Assembly: GCF_050947875.1 (NCBI RefSeq)
Contig: NC_134568.1
Coordinates: forward strand, 265,327,815 to 265,391,814
Length of the DNA: 64,000 nucleotides
Source: Dermacentor variabilis
Taxonomy: Eukaryota > Arthropoda > Arachnida > Ixodida > Ixodidae
Reading direction: 5' to 3'
A model generated the notes under the pieces. The model had not been told where the DNA came from and made no database searches. It saw only the letters and a list, made by a program, of their open reading frames with translations. A program made the position numbers and the translations under genes. Shown one piece after another: positions 1-58,284 of the stretch (position 1 is its first letter; every line of letters begins with the position of its first letter).

Positions 1-1753
1 GATGTCTATGTAGGCCTGTGCACTGTTTGGTTTGGACTATACGATTGGTGCAAATGTCCAAGTCACTGTGGTCTGCACGTAAGGCAACTAGGATGGTGAA
101 AGGCTTCGTCTCCTGTGTCACTGGAAGCTGATGCCTTGAAATAAATGTGCTAGAAAGGTGATAGGGGGGTCGCTGAAGATGAAGTAAGGTACCTAGAAAG
201 ATATGAGAATGTTATTGCCTCTGGCGATTCGAAGCCATGTTCTCAAAATAGCTCAAACACCCTGTAGATGCCACAGAAACCAACAACAATGGAGAAAACT
301 TATCTGGATATATTCACCCAGCTAATTTCCAACTAACTGAATATATTGTGATAGGAAATAATACTGTCAGCAGGCTCAGTGATGAATTACTCAGAGATAT
401 GCTATCTCTGTTACGAAAATGCACTCATTTCATGAAGACATGAGACACTACTGCCATATGCAAAAGAGGAAGTTGAGAGGCCCCTGCTAATATGGAGGAA
501 TTTTATATCAGTTTTCGTGACAGCCTGCATATGCTGCATCATTTGTTGAAACCAGAGGCAAAGCACACATTTTGTATATTTAACCCCTTCTCCTTTGTAT
601 TCTCAGTAATCTTCATTAAAGCCATGAAATATTTTTGCTTAGGCTTTCAGGATATTAAAAAAAATCTAACACATATTTATGTTTGCTTTGATTCCATTCA
701 AAACACCGACACTTAAAACACAATTTGATGTATCATAGTACATAGTTCTGAATAATTTTTAAAGCAGTATGAAACAAACCTACTCACAATAAGCGTAATT
801 TTAGCAGTAAGAGTAAAAAAATAATGCTGTGGTCACTGTGGTCTCGGGCAGCAAGTCTATGAATGGCAAACCAGTTCTGCAGAATCCCGCAAAGTAGAGA
901 AAGGTTCATCGAAGGGAAAAATTGTCAGCCACCCAAGTGTAGCCCAAAGCTAGAAAGGAAACCCCTCCAGGTTCGTGAGAAATAAAGCTTAGTAGTTAAG
1001 AAACAATCTGTCCTGGTCCAGGGTTTGAAACCGAGACCAACGCCTTTCCGCGCTGAGCTATCCGTAAGAGTAGCAGATCACAGCGCAAGGGCAGATTAAT
1101 CAACAACTTGAAGCACAGGAACACTGAACATGGCAAGCAAATCAGTTCTGTGGAATCCCGCAAGGTGGATGAAGGTTCACGAAAGGGAAAAAGCGTCATC
1201 CACCCGAATGCAGCAAGAAGTTACGAATGAAACTCGTACAGGTTTCTATGGGTTTCCTTTCCAGCTTCGTGCTGCACTCAGCTGCACAACAATTTCTTTC
1301 CTTTTTATGAACCTTCCTTCACCTTGTGAGATTCTGCAGAAGTGATTAGCCACATTCAGTGTCTCTGTACTTCCAAGTTTTCGATTAATTTACCTTCACT
1401 CTGCGACCAGGTAGCCTCCTGGGTAGCTCATATGGTAGAGCAACTGCCCCAAGAAGACATTGGTCCCACTTTCGATCCCTGAACCAGGACAAATTTTTCT
1501 TTAACTGGGAAGCTTTACTACTGAGGAAACCGTATGGATTTCTATTGTAGCTTCATGCTGCACTCAAATGAATGACAATTTTCCACTTTGATAAGTATGA
1601 AAGCAACACTGTTTCTTGAACTTGTTCCATCTTTCCAAGCATCTTTTGCTCATGCATACTTCTTAAATGTGCACATCAATGCGTAGTAAAAATATCAGAT
1701 AATTCTTTTAGCAGCACTCCACTAACAACAAATCATGTTGACCATAATCTCAC
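1..1753 (-). other. Intron 9 of RANBP9/10 gene (partial)
   Basis: This lies downstream of exon 9, which ends in phase 1 before a GTGAGA donor. I searched the minus strand for the conserved C-terminal EDYLH-type ending and found none, so the last exon must lie beyond the window edge. The stretch holds an inverted pair of SINE-like units (866-1605) and otherwise AT-rich DNA in which I see nothing. Confidence 0.8.
866..1605. repeat. Inverted duplication of a tRNA-like SINE unit
   Basis: Two diverged arms face away from a centre near 1240. Each arm runs body, linker, tRNA-like head, body. The left arm is on the minus strand (body 1240-1120, head about 1076-1010, body to 866). The right arm is on the plus strand (body 1241-1350, head about 1412-1490, body to about 1605). 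The heads carry box A-like TAGCTCATATGGTAGAGC (plus) and ATAGCTCAGCGCGG (minus), and box B-like TTTCGATCCC and GTTTCAAACCC. Diagnostic body words such as ATTCTGCAGAA and CACTGAACAT/ATTCAGTGT occur in mirror order. They are SINE-type repeats, not functional tRNAs: the cloverleaf cannot be completed. Confidence 0.6.
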
Positions 1754-48671
<46,918 letters not shown>

Positions 48672-48940
48672 TGTAGTACCGAGTTACCCGGATGCATTTA
48701 CGTAAAATACGTCACTTCGTATTTGCTCGACTCCAAACCCCCTAGCGACAAAGGAAATAAGGGAAAAAAGAAAGCAAATGGAAATTGAGAAGGAAAAACC
48801 CTGATGGTGATAGTAGCAAGGGAATAAGGAACCAACAGTGTAGTATTGGTTGTAGGTGTTCTGTGGTAGTAAGCTGATTAGTCTGATGGTAATCATGAAG
48901 ATTTAGTTTAGTTTCAGTTTCCTTGGAAACGAACTACACA
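48672..48940 (-). promoter_or_regulatory. Putative 5' UTR and promoter of RANBP9/10 gene
   Basis: Directly upstream of the start codon are a palindromic TTACGTAA (48698-48705) and TGACGTA on the minus strand (48714-48708), both fitting bZIP (ATF/CREB or C/EBP) sites. A GGCGACAATG-type word overlaps the start. There is no clear TATA box in the right place, as expected for a housekeeping gene. The transcription start is not visible from sequence. Confidence 0.4.
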
Positions 48941-48946
48941 CTCTTC

Positions 48947-51194
48947 ACTCTTAAAACGGTTGCACCCTTTGGGGTGTAAATTTGTCCCACAACGATAATC
49001 GTCATCTGCCTTGCTTGCGTTTCCTTTCCTGAAAACTCGGCGCTCGCTACTTTCCTGTCGAAAATGCTGCGTCACACTGATAACGCGGCGCCGTTCGTGA
49101 CTGGGAAGTACCGGGCTCGCCGCGTTAGAGAAAGGAAACGCGGGCAAGACGGATAACGATTATTGTTGTGGGACAAGATAAACCCCAAAGGGTGTACATT
49201 TTTCTAAGAGTGCACTATGCAATAATCGTCATCCGTCTTGCCCGCGTTTCCTTTCTCTAACGCGACGGGCCCGGTACTTCCCAGTCACGAACGGCGCCGC
49301 GTTATCAGTGTAACGCAGCATTCTCGACAGGAAAGTAGCGAGCGCCGAGTTTTCAGGAAACGCAAGCAGGGCAGATGACGATAATCGTTGTGGGACACAT
49401 TTACACCCCAAAGGGTGCAACCGTTTTAAGAGTGTAAGACAAGTTTACACCCTTTGGAGTGTATACTTTCCACACAACGATAATCGTCATCTGTCAATTG
49501 CCTGCATTTCCTTTCTTGAAAACGCTATGCTCGTTACTTTCCTGTCGGGAATGCTCTGTCATGCTGATAACGCGCATGACGTTCGTTACTGGAAAGTACC
49601 CTAGCTGCTCGTAGCATTAAAGCAAGGAAATGCGGACAAGACAGATGACGATTATTGTTGTGTGGCAAATATACACTCCAAAGAATGCAACTGTTTTTAG
49701 AGTGTAAGAGTGCACTCTAAAACAAAATTACACCCTTTGGGTCGTATCTTGCCACACAACGATAATCGTCATCTGTCTTGTCCGTATTTCCTTTAAGAGG
49801 AAGCTTTAGCTCGGGTGCTCCTATCTAAATACATGTAAAAGCAGAATTCGTTTTTCTCGGCAACCACTGCAGCAAATTTGACGAAATTTGTTGCATTTAA
49901 AAGAAAAACCTAAAATCTAGTGACTGTTGGTTTCGAATTTTCGATTTAGGTCGTCAATTTTTTATTAAAAATTGGCAAAAATCAAAAATTTTCAAAAAAC
50001 GAAACTATCAAGTTTACAACTCTGTAACTCAGCAACGAAAATCGATAATACAATTCCGTGAACTGCATCTAATAGTACATCTAAAGCGGACAAAATTGAT
50101 ACGTTACACATGAATGTCAAAAATATAGTAAAATGGAAATATAGGTTTTGAAGAACCCAATGTAAACAACGTAACAAATTCACGTAAGATATAAAATGAC
50201 GTATCGAATTTGTCCGCTTTCGATGATCTGATGGATCTCGTTTACAGAACCGCGATATCTGCTCTTGATGCAGAGTTATGAATTTGTAAACTTCGTGCTT
50301 CTATTTTTTTCAATCATTCGAATTTTTGAAAATCTTCAGGACTAAAATATTCAGGACCTAAATAGAAATTCCGCGACCAACAGTCACTAGAATTTCACTT
50401 GCCCTCTCAAATGCAACAAATTTCATTAAAATCGGTCCGGGGGTTATCTCAGAAAAACGTTTTTGCGTTTTTACATGTATTTGAATAGGCCGCGTCGGAG
50501 TTGGGCCCGAGCTAAAGCTTCCTCTTAACGCTGCGGGCCCGGTACTTCCCAGTGGCGAACGGCATGCGCCTTATCAGCATGACCTGGCATTTCAGACAGG
50601 AAAGTAGCGGGCGTGGCGTTTTCAAGAAAGGAAATGTGGGCAAGACAGATGACGATTATCATTGTGTGGTAAATATACACCCCAAAGGGCGTAAACGTTC
50701 TTTAGAGTGTATCGTGTAGCAACACTCTACAATCTAAGAAAAGTTCCTTTTTTGAAAATGCCGCGCCCACTACTTTCCTGTCTGAAATGCCAAGTCATGC
50801 TGATAAGGCGCATGCCGTTCGCCGCTGGAAGGTACCGGGCTCGCCGCGTTAAAGAAAGGAAATGCGGACAAGACAGATGGCGATTACACTCTAAGAAAAG
50901 TTTACGCCCTTTGAGTCGTGTCTTTCCACACAATAAACGTAATCTGTCGTGTCTGCATTTCCTTTCGTTAATGCTGTGAGACCAGTACTTCCCAGTAACG
51001 AACGGCATGCACATTGTCAGCATGACATAGCATCGCCGACAGGAAAGTAGCAGGCGCGGCATTTTCAAGAAAGGAAACGCAAGCACGGCAGGTGACGATT
51101 ATCGCTGTGTGGCAGATATACACCCCAAAGGGTGTAAACGTTTTTTAGAGTGTATTGTGTGGCAAAAGGGTGTAATTTTTCTTAAGAGTGTACA
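48947..51194. repeat. Array of six MITE units in alternating orientation
   Basis: Units of about 190-285 bp at about 48947-49212, 49213-49435, 49428-49711, 49712-50709 (with insertion), 50710-50896 and 50890-51153, plus a remnant to 51194. Each has terminal inverted repeats such as TTTACACCCTTTGGGGTGTA followed by CACAACGATAATCGTCATCT, and an asymmetric core with CTACTTTCCTGTC. Core orientation is plus, minus, plus, minus, plus, minus. Unit borders share TTAGAGTGTA words. No coding capacity. Confidence 0.85.
49797..50524. mobile_element. 728-bp TTAA-flanked MITE inside array unit 4
   Basis: Perfect ends GAGGAAGCTTTAGCTCGGG and its complement lie between TTAA at 49793-49796 and TTAA at 50525-50528. 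Longer inverted similarity continues with AAATACATGTAAAA. Removing the insert and one TTAA rejoins the unit as CCTTTAACGC, matching the uninterrupted neighbours (CTCTAACGCG, TTAAAGAAAG). This is direct evidence of the insertion and its target. No transposase; piggyBac-like mobilisation is inferred from TTAA. Confidence 0.92.
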
Positions 51195-51200
51195 GGTTAC

Positions 51201-51237
51201 TACTTACGACAGCTATTAGTAATAGCTGTCGTAAGTA
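51201..51237. repeat. Perfect 37-bp odd palindrome
   Basis: TACTTACGACAGCTATTA, a central G, and the exact complement. It abuts the right end of the MITE array. Confidence 0.95.
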
Positions 51238-51239
51238 TT

Positions 51240-52225
51240 AACCACAATCTAGTAACGTTGGTAGCTACCATGGTAACCATAGTATGGTAGTATTCCAGTA
51301 CATCCACCATGACATCAACAGTTTATGGTGTTCTGTGGGTTCTTTGCAGTGCCCTATAACACCCATAACCACAGTAGAGTGTACTATAAAGTAGACTAGA
51401 GTGTACTTATAGAAAGGAGCCTTGGCAAGCACTGGGGGCAAAGTATTTTTCCCTAACCGAAGATGATGCAGGAAACTCTGAAATTGCAGAGGCGCTGCCG
51501 TCGCCTTATCATAAAGCCAATGATCAAGCTAATGAAGTTGTTTCGGCCAACGCTACTAGACTAGTCTAGTAGTCCCCATAGAATAAAGAACCAACGTCTC
51601 TATGAGCGTCCATTGGCTGAGGCTTGCTCATGGGCCCAGTAGCTGCCTGATCGATGCACCGTCGTCGTTGCGTCGTTTGCATAATTTCCGTCGCTCTTTC
51701 TCCATTTTATTGACTACAGGTATGTAGGGAATAAAATCACTGTTTCCGCCACCGAGTATCAAAACTAGATGCACCAGAGTGAAACGTCTGTCAAAGCTCC
51801 ATGCAGCTGCAGTAGTGGTTTATTCTAAGGGTAGCATTCTTCATTCTATGGGGGAGCCCGCGCTGGATCTGCTGGCAGGACCCACTCCCCCCTATCTAGT
51901 ACATTCTAGCCACAGTATTTTTCAAACTATGTACAGGCTATCCTTTGAGACCTGACAGCATTTTGTTGCTCCCGCCAAGTCGTCTTCAAGGCGGGTGGCG
52001 AGCTCAGGCTGGCGCTGGGTAAAAGTCCCTCCATACACGTTTGGAGCGTGGAGGGGTTTTTGCTTAGGTAGCAAAACCTTTGCTCTCAGTGTTTGTATCG
52101 CAAAAGGTAAGCGGAAGAAAGAAGAGATGGAAACTCAGTCTCTTGTTTCTTCAACTTGCCTTCTGCACCACAAAATAAAGGTACAGCTACATTAAACAAA
52201 TTATTACAAAGCAACAAACATCATT
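51240..52225. other. Intergenic stretch upstream of RANBP9/10 gene
   Basis: No ORF of recognised type. It contains repeated words CTACCATGGTAACC and GTGTACT, and a perfect 20-bp palindrome at 51553-51572. A GC-rich patch lies at 51985-52030. Confidence 0.6.
51553..51572. repeat. Perfect 20-bp palindrome
   Basis: CTACTAGACTAGTCTAGTAG is its own reverse complement. Confidence 0.95.
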
Positions 52226-52299
52226 GCGACAGGTGCATCACAGTGGGAGGAAATGTCCGGCATTGGAATATTTTGTCCTGCACTCGACTTGTCTTTTTC

Positions 52300-53130
52300 A
52301 TTAAGGTGGCTCGAGTTTGTGCCTATTTTTCTGGCCGAGTTTATGGCAGCAATTCTAGCTCTACATAAATCAGACCATTCAACTACTGTAGCTGCTATTC
52401 TTTGACTCGCTATCTGTGTGCTCTTCTCTTTTCACATCTAATGATTTGCCCAAGCTAAAGCTTTTCCACTTTATACAGGGTAGCCAGCTTGTCTGAGAAC
52501 TGGCTAACCTCCCTGTCTTTCCCTCCATCCCTACTTCCTCCTCCTCCTTCTTCCACTTGATAGTTCCTGCTCAACTGCAATGTGTTAGTTTGATTTGCGT
52601 ACCCAGTCATCAAGGTTTGTTTGTGAACGAAACTGCCGATTCACTTGCAAAGACATCACTTTGTGACCCAGTCCTGCCTGTTCTACCACTGACAGCACAC
52701 ATCATGGCAGCAAGCGGATGCATTCAATCATGAAAGCATTATCAGACCCAGTACTGACTGCTTTTTCAGAATATAAGCATCTGGCATTTCCCTGGCATAG
52801 TGAATTCTGCAACGCAAGAATGTTTGAGGTCTCCCTCAAAAAATTATATTGCCACATTACCTCCCTGAACTTCAACTTGCACAGGTCAGGTTTGATGCTT
52901 TCCCTACTCTGCTCTTTTTTGTAATGAGGAAGAAACAATTTATCAATCCCTTCTATCTTGTCACCACTTTACTGTAGCAAGGAAAAGAATATTGGAGCTA
53001 CTCTTCAAAGACTTAGCCTGGACTTAACAGAACCTGTTATACTTTGATTCAGAGTTTCCACTCTGGTATTCAGTCACAAGGATGCATGCTCGGCTGTTCA
53101 GGAATTTTTTTATGGAGTCTTAACCAAATG
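52300..53130 (+). pseudogene. Relic of an I-group LINE (RNase H and C terminus)
   Basis: Frameshifted fragments in order: PIFLAEFMAAILALHKS (about 52321-52372), which fits the RNase H block with its catalytic Glu, VNETADSLAKTSL (about 52625-52663), the typical RNase H end, then ICLHRSGL and NEEETIYQSLLSCHHF (about 52925-52970), a Cys/His-type ending, and EFPLWYSV. Only I-group non-LTR elements combine RNase H with such an end. Stops and shifts are many. Confidence 0.6.
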
Positions 53131-53819
53131 CCCTGTTAAAATCGTATTTTTGTTGTGTACTTTTCAATTAATGATAATTGATTCTTTCTGTTGTTGTTGC
53201 TTTAATTTTAACAGATAATTTCGCCTTCTACAGCACTTCATCCATAGCAGTTCAGAAAGATTATTTTTCAATATATCTTGGAATAATCCACCCATTTCTT
53301 GGGCAGTCCCCTATAATGGGTAGGAGCCACATGTTCAATAGGCAACAACTCACTCACGCTATCAGCGGCTAGAGTTTCGTTTCGCGATTACATTTGCATG
53401 CACAGCTAACCAAGTTACATCTGCCTACTCACAGTCATTTATGCTGGAAAATTCGGTATCCAAAAGGTATAATGGCACAACTCTTGCAGGTGTAAGTGCC
53501 TTGGTGATGTATAGTTGGACATGTCCACCTGCAAGGCATGATTGGCACAGGGAACATGGTACTGGCAGTTTTGTGGAACCAGGGCCGATGTGAAAGTTGA
53601 GCAGGTGTGAAAGCGAGGGAGTGGCACGGGTTTGAGTACCCTTTCAATGTGCACAAGATGTGTGAAATAGAACAAAGCGGCTGTGTGTGTGGTGAAAGTC
53701 ACTCTTTGCTGCCTTTGTCTCCATGTGAATGGGTTAAGTGCAAAACTACCCTTGTGCAAAATGTAGCCAACAGCTTTGTTGACAGTAGTGTGTGCCAATG
53801 TGCCATGACATTTGCCAGT

Positions 53820-54200
53820 CTTCTCTACAGGCTTAGGCTAGGAGTGGTGCTTACCCCTCATTACAAGCACTTATGTGATACTCGAGTCTCCAGACTGTAA
53901 CCTGTGCCAAGTGCTTGAATCTATAAAGCATGCTATGCGACTTACATGGACTTACATGGACCTCCATGTACATGGAGGAAAATCAGCAGAGGTTGAATGA
54001 TGCTCTTGTCCGTCCCAACAGCCAACTGTTGTCAGAGGAGACTATGGGCCCTTGGCGTGACTGCAAGTCTAGCTTCCAGGCCAGCAAGGCCTTACTGGGC
54101 TTTTAAAATCTAGGCAGTCTGCTGCTTTGCCTCCTACCTCTGTCATTGTCCCTGCTCTTTTTCCTCTTCCCCTAGCACAGAGTAGCCGGCTAGAGAGTGA
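53820..54200 (+). pseudogene. Second I-group LINE 3' relic
   Basis: One frame reads LLYRLRLGVVLTPHYKHLCD; after a shift TVTCAKCLNL, then MEENQQRLNDALVRPNSQLL and SEETMGPWRDCKSSFQASKA, ending LLGF and a stop. The GPW...SKALL ending fits the C terminus of I-group elements. A perfect palindrome CCTCCATGTACATGGAGG (53961-53978) sits inside, next to a duplicated ACTTACATGG. Upstream 53140-53820 shows nothing I can name. Confidence 0.55.
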
Positions 54201-54439
54201 TACCTCAAGCTAGCCTCTGTCTTTGAACATTAAACTTCGGCCAACTAAGGAAACAGCCACAGAGGGCCATACCTTCCATCTCTGACCGTTTGGGACTGCT
54301 TCACTCTAGTGCATCTTGTGCCTGTTGATGAACAACTTTGGACCCCTTGGCATCTCAATGGTCAACCCTTCTTGGAACTCCATTCCAATGCCCCAAAACA
54401 AATTCCCATTGAAACTCAAGTCAGTTGTGTTAAAGCAGC

Positions 54440-54846
54440 TTAAAAGGACACTAAAACAAAAATAATTAGCGCTATATTAGTAAATTGCGCTTTTATATTA
54501 TGAAAAAAGCCACTTTTACCATTTGAGAAGGCTTGACAAGCAAGAAAGGGTTAAAAATGAAAGGTGGAGAGCAACACCACCTTGAGTTCTCGCACCAATT
54601 TGCCACAATGTCATGGATTTTGACAGTGTCTGTTCGAGCCTATCTAAATTTTTATTTGTAAAGATTGACTACACTGCATTATAAAAAAAGCCGAAGACAG
54701 AACTTGGCAAGTTTCGAGAACTTTCACTGTGCCATAACGACCCAAGCAATAAAATACTTTTAAATTCACGTCACATTGACTTAGCGTGATGAAATTAGAG
54801 TGCAAGTTTGGCCTTCATTTTTATAGATTTAGTGATGTCTCTTTAA
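54440..54846. mobile_element. About 400-bp TTAA-flanked MITE
   Basis: TTAA at 54440-54443 is followed by AAGGACACTAAA; the right end read in reverse is TTAAAGAGACATCACTAAA (TTAA 54843-54846). The ends are similar, not identical. No coding capacity. Confidence 0.65.
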
Positions 54847-55336
54847 CTAGGCAAGTTAAGCATGTGTGTTAAACCAACTTGTGTAGAGCTCTATACATAA
54901 TAGCAAGGCATTTTGATAGAGCAGCACCCGCTTGGTTTGTGATGCCACAGCTGATGAAGCTGTGTTAAAAAATTTGCTGTACGAAGCTGTACAGACGAAT
55001 TTTCATGGTGCTTCAGCTTTTATCTGAAAACTGCTGGACGCTGAACCATTGCTGCATACTGTGTAAAAGCTTGTGCATTATCCAGCTATGCCTTACTTAA
55101 AGCATGCTTGGACCAACTCTGAGTGTCATTTCTCATCACAAACAACACCAAACATTAAACCACCATCTCATAATAGCAAGCATAGTCAAGTATGGTATTT
55201 CATTAGCTAAATAGTCAGCCAGTGGCAGGTGACACTTGTACTGTAACAGAAAAATAGTTGGGTAGCCATTTCCACTATCTAATAAATCGCATTTAGCTGA
55301 ATTAACTCATTATAGGTATTAGAAATGTTTCAATGT

Positions 55337-56136
55337 GCTAAAGGGACAGACAACTGCTCAGAAGATTAATCGAAGTAGCCCCGCTGATGGAATGATTCCC
55401 CATCATAGCGGCCAAAACGAGCCACGTTTCTCTCATTAAACATGGACTTATATTTTTAATTCATCACTAAAAGTCGTGAAAAATGAGCTTTGATGCCCCA
55501 TGCGGCAAAAACATGAAGCTGCATAAGAGGTACATCACGTGACCTTGTACTAGTGTACGCAGTTCCTAGTCCTTTCATTAGTATTGAAATGCAGTATAAT
55601 TTTTATTATTATGAGTTTTTCTTGACTTACAATGTGCAGATAAGCCTTCGTTTGTAGTGAGCAGAAAAATGGCGCTGCCTTCGCCTTCGGACTTGGCTCA
55701 TCTATCGACAGAACAATGACAACGGGGGCCAGCCAGCCATGACGCAGATGTGTACTTGGGGAAGAATGCGGTACAAATATAAGAAATGTCGGTAAAGCAA
55801 CGCAAACTTATTGCACCAGCTTTTTATTTTCAAAAGTGGTTGAAAAGGTCAAAATGTATGTGGTTAACCACAGTTACACTCACTCCTGTGAAAGCAGAAC
55901 CATGAACGGTTATCACAATTTGCGAGGCGGTTTAGCGATATTGCTCTCACTTCTCAGCGTTGCTGGAGGAGGGACTCTTACTTCTTTTAGAGGCTGTTCA
56001 GATAGAAAAATTCTGCCTACTAAATATCCACGCGCTTTTGGAAGTAACCGCTGAAGGTGTAAACACTACTGAGGGTGAGCTTTGCATTTCGCCATAAAAA
56101 AGCTAGGTCCATAAAAATCGTTTCAGTCCCTTTAAA
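55337..56136. mobile_element. About 800-bp MITE with AAAGGGAC ends
   Basis: The left end CTAAAGGGACAGACAAC and the right end read in reverse, TTAAAGGGACTGAAACG, resemble each other. The left target has CTAA instead of TTAA. No transposase. A related orphan end, AAAGGGGCACTAATGAGC, is at 17367. Confidence 0.55.
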
Positions 56137-56924
56137 GAAAAAAAAATGCAGTGGTGCTATTCTAAAATCATAAGGCACTTCTGATAGCTTTCCCCTTCCC
56201 CTCCGACAAAAGGGTACATATACTTGCAACAAAATAGTTGGTGCCAATCAAGCATCTGACACCATAACTCCTTTCACATAAGTGCACAATTGTGCACATG
56301 AAGGCAGTGCATCAAAATCAAAAGCACCAATTAAAATTATCACAAACATCTTGAAGCACTTACTGACTGGACCTGTGCTGAAAGTTTGAATAATAAATGT
56401 GAAGTATTCCGGTAAAACTAGTTTGAAGGTAGACGACTGGATGTTTGTCCTCACAGAGTCAGTTTGTCATCATGTAGCGGGTTCACTTTCATTGCTTTTG
56501 AAATATACATCAGGCACATATTTTAGGTGTCTGGATAGGCACTTTCCACATGTTCTAGGCATGAAATAGTTGAGATTCTCATATCTGAGATTCCTATAGA
56601 GAGTTCTCACATGGAGTCCACATTTTGCGAACTTCAGAAAACTCGCTGAAGAATTGAAAATTCTTCATTTGTTCTGCAGCTGTACAGTTTTGATTCGCAA
56701 AGTACTAGATGGGTTCAAATTAAATTTTCAATGGACAGAATTAATTGGCACCTAAGGGGACAAACATGCATTCAAACCAATGCTATCACCATTTATGTAA
56801 CATGCACTCATAGTAACCTGGACCCAATCTTGATTTTTTTTTTTTTGCATAAAACTTATACTGCAGCAGTTCTGTCTGTTCACTGGCAGTGTACGTCCAG
56901 AAAACATGTTTCACAATGAACACA

Positions 56925-57349
56925 GACAGCATAGTAAAAGTAACATTTATTAGCCTAAAAATACCATTTCATTGAATTTTTGACATTGCACACTAAACTC
57001 AAGAGAGCTTTTTGAAAATATCTTGGCATTTATCACAGGGCAAAGCGACATCATTGATGCAAACAAAGCACAAATTTTGCAATTTCCCATTAACAAGCAA
57101 ATGCTGCGGATGGAAAAGAAATGGCATGAATATGAAATCACAACCTTTGGGGAAAAAAAGGGGGGGTTTACTTTTGCAATAAATACTGCATAGCAGCTTT
57201 AATCACACACAAAAAAGGTGGAAATGACCAAGGCAAGTCTTCAATCAAACATCAAATACTCTTGGCACCGCTGTTGTTGAACTTGCCTTCTTTTTCAGAT
57301 CCGTCAAGGCATCTTGAAGATACTGAACAGTAAGGCGCATGTTCTCCAG
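56925..57349 (-). CDS. Terminal coding exon and 3' UTR of an unidentified gene
   Basis: A TTTCTGTGCAG acceptor is followed by a 105-nt phase-0 exon (57349-57245) that encodes LENMRLTVQYLQDALTDLKK, KASSTTAVPRVFDV and a TGA stop. A consensus AATAAA on the minus strand (56951-56946) about 295 bases downstream gives a short 3' UTR ending near 56930. The first 22 residues are amphipathic and charged, as in a coiled coil. I do not recognise the protein. Upstream exons must lie to the right, possibly beyond the window; none was supported up to 64000. Composition and clean signals suggest a real host gene, on the same strand as RANBP9/10. Confidence 0.6.
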
Positions 57350-58284
57350 CTGCACAGAAACAATGGTAATTAGTGAATTCAGAAACATATCTTTTGATTT
57401 AAATGCATGTTTTAACAGCAATCTTTCTCTGAACTTGCTGCCTAGACTCAAAATTAATATCAGCCCTCACGCTGCCCTCTTATCACTCAAGCTGCCTTTC
57501 ACTCCAAGTAGTAGCCACCAATATATCTCTTTACGTGGCATCCTGGCAAGACAACCACTAAAAAAGAATGCAAATGGCATACTGGCCACTTTTACCACGT
57601 TACTTGCATAAAAATAAAAATGGACTGAGAGAGCATAACAAAACTGGGCCAGTATTCTTGAAATCCATTAAATATTTTTACATTAATGTTTGCTTCAACA
57701 GTATTTTAGCTATACCACCGGGATCAGCCTCCTAGTGCAGTGGCTGATGAATCTAATGGAAAGAATTGTATTATGCTAGCCCCTGGACGTATGTGCACTG
57801 CACTTCCAAGCAAACCTTTCAGTAAACTTTTCAGTCGTCACTTGCTGCTTGTGTTTTCTTGCTATAACTGTTTTTACATGTTTTTACACATTAGAACATA
57901 GTATCAACTATACTCTGTCTCAGCAATTCCATGCAGCACTGTGGAAGTTGTGGTGCCTTGACCAATCAGCGAGACAAACGCCTCTAAAAGTATCCTATTG
58001 CACTTTGGTGTCATCCTGAAGTTTATGCCCGCACAAGCTCTGCATTTGCAGTCCTCGCAGTCTTGGCCCTGCTGCTCAGAACTACAGAGTCAAAGTATAG
58101 CTTGAACTTACTGCATGGATGAAAAGGCGAGCTTTCCAATAGGGGCAGAATGTAACAACTACATCTATGAAATTTAAGATTTCAGTGCTAACTAAAGGAC
58201 TTCAGATGCTCAAAATTAAATGAGTGGCTGTTAGAGTGTGTGAGTGTACACGTTTATGCATATATATGTGTGTGTTGTGGACTA

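Noticed and set aside
492..716. 74-residue ORF, plus strand
   Set aside because: Low-complexity, AT-driven, no motif, no splice or start context of note.
1009..1080. tRNA-like sequence with A and B boxes
   Set aside because: The cloverleaf stems do not close and the unit repeats with a SINE body, so it is a SINE head and not a tRNA gene.
48947..51194. Regular repeats resembling a CRISPR-type array
   Set aside because: Units are long, alternate in orientation, have inverted termini and no unique spacers; eukaryotic MITE array.
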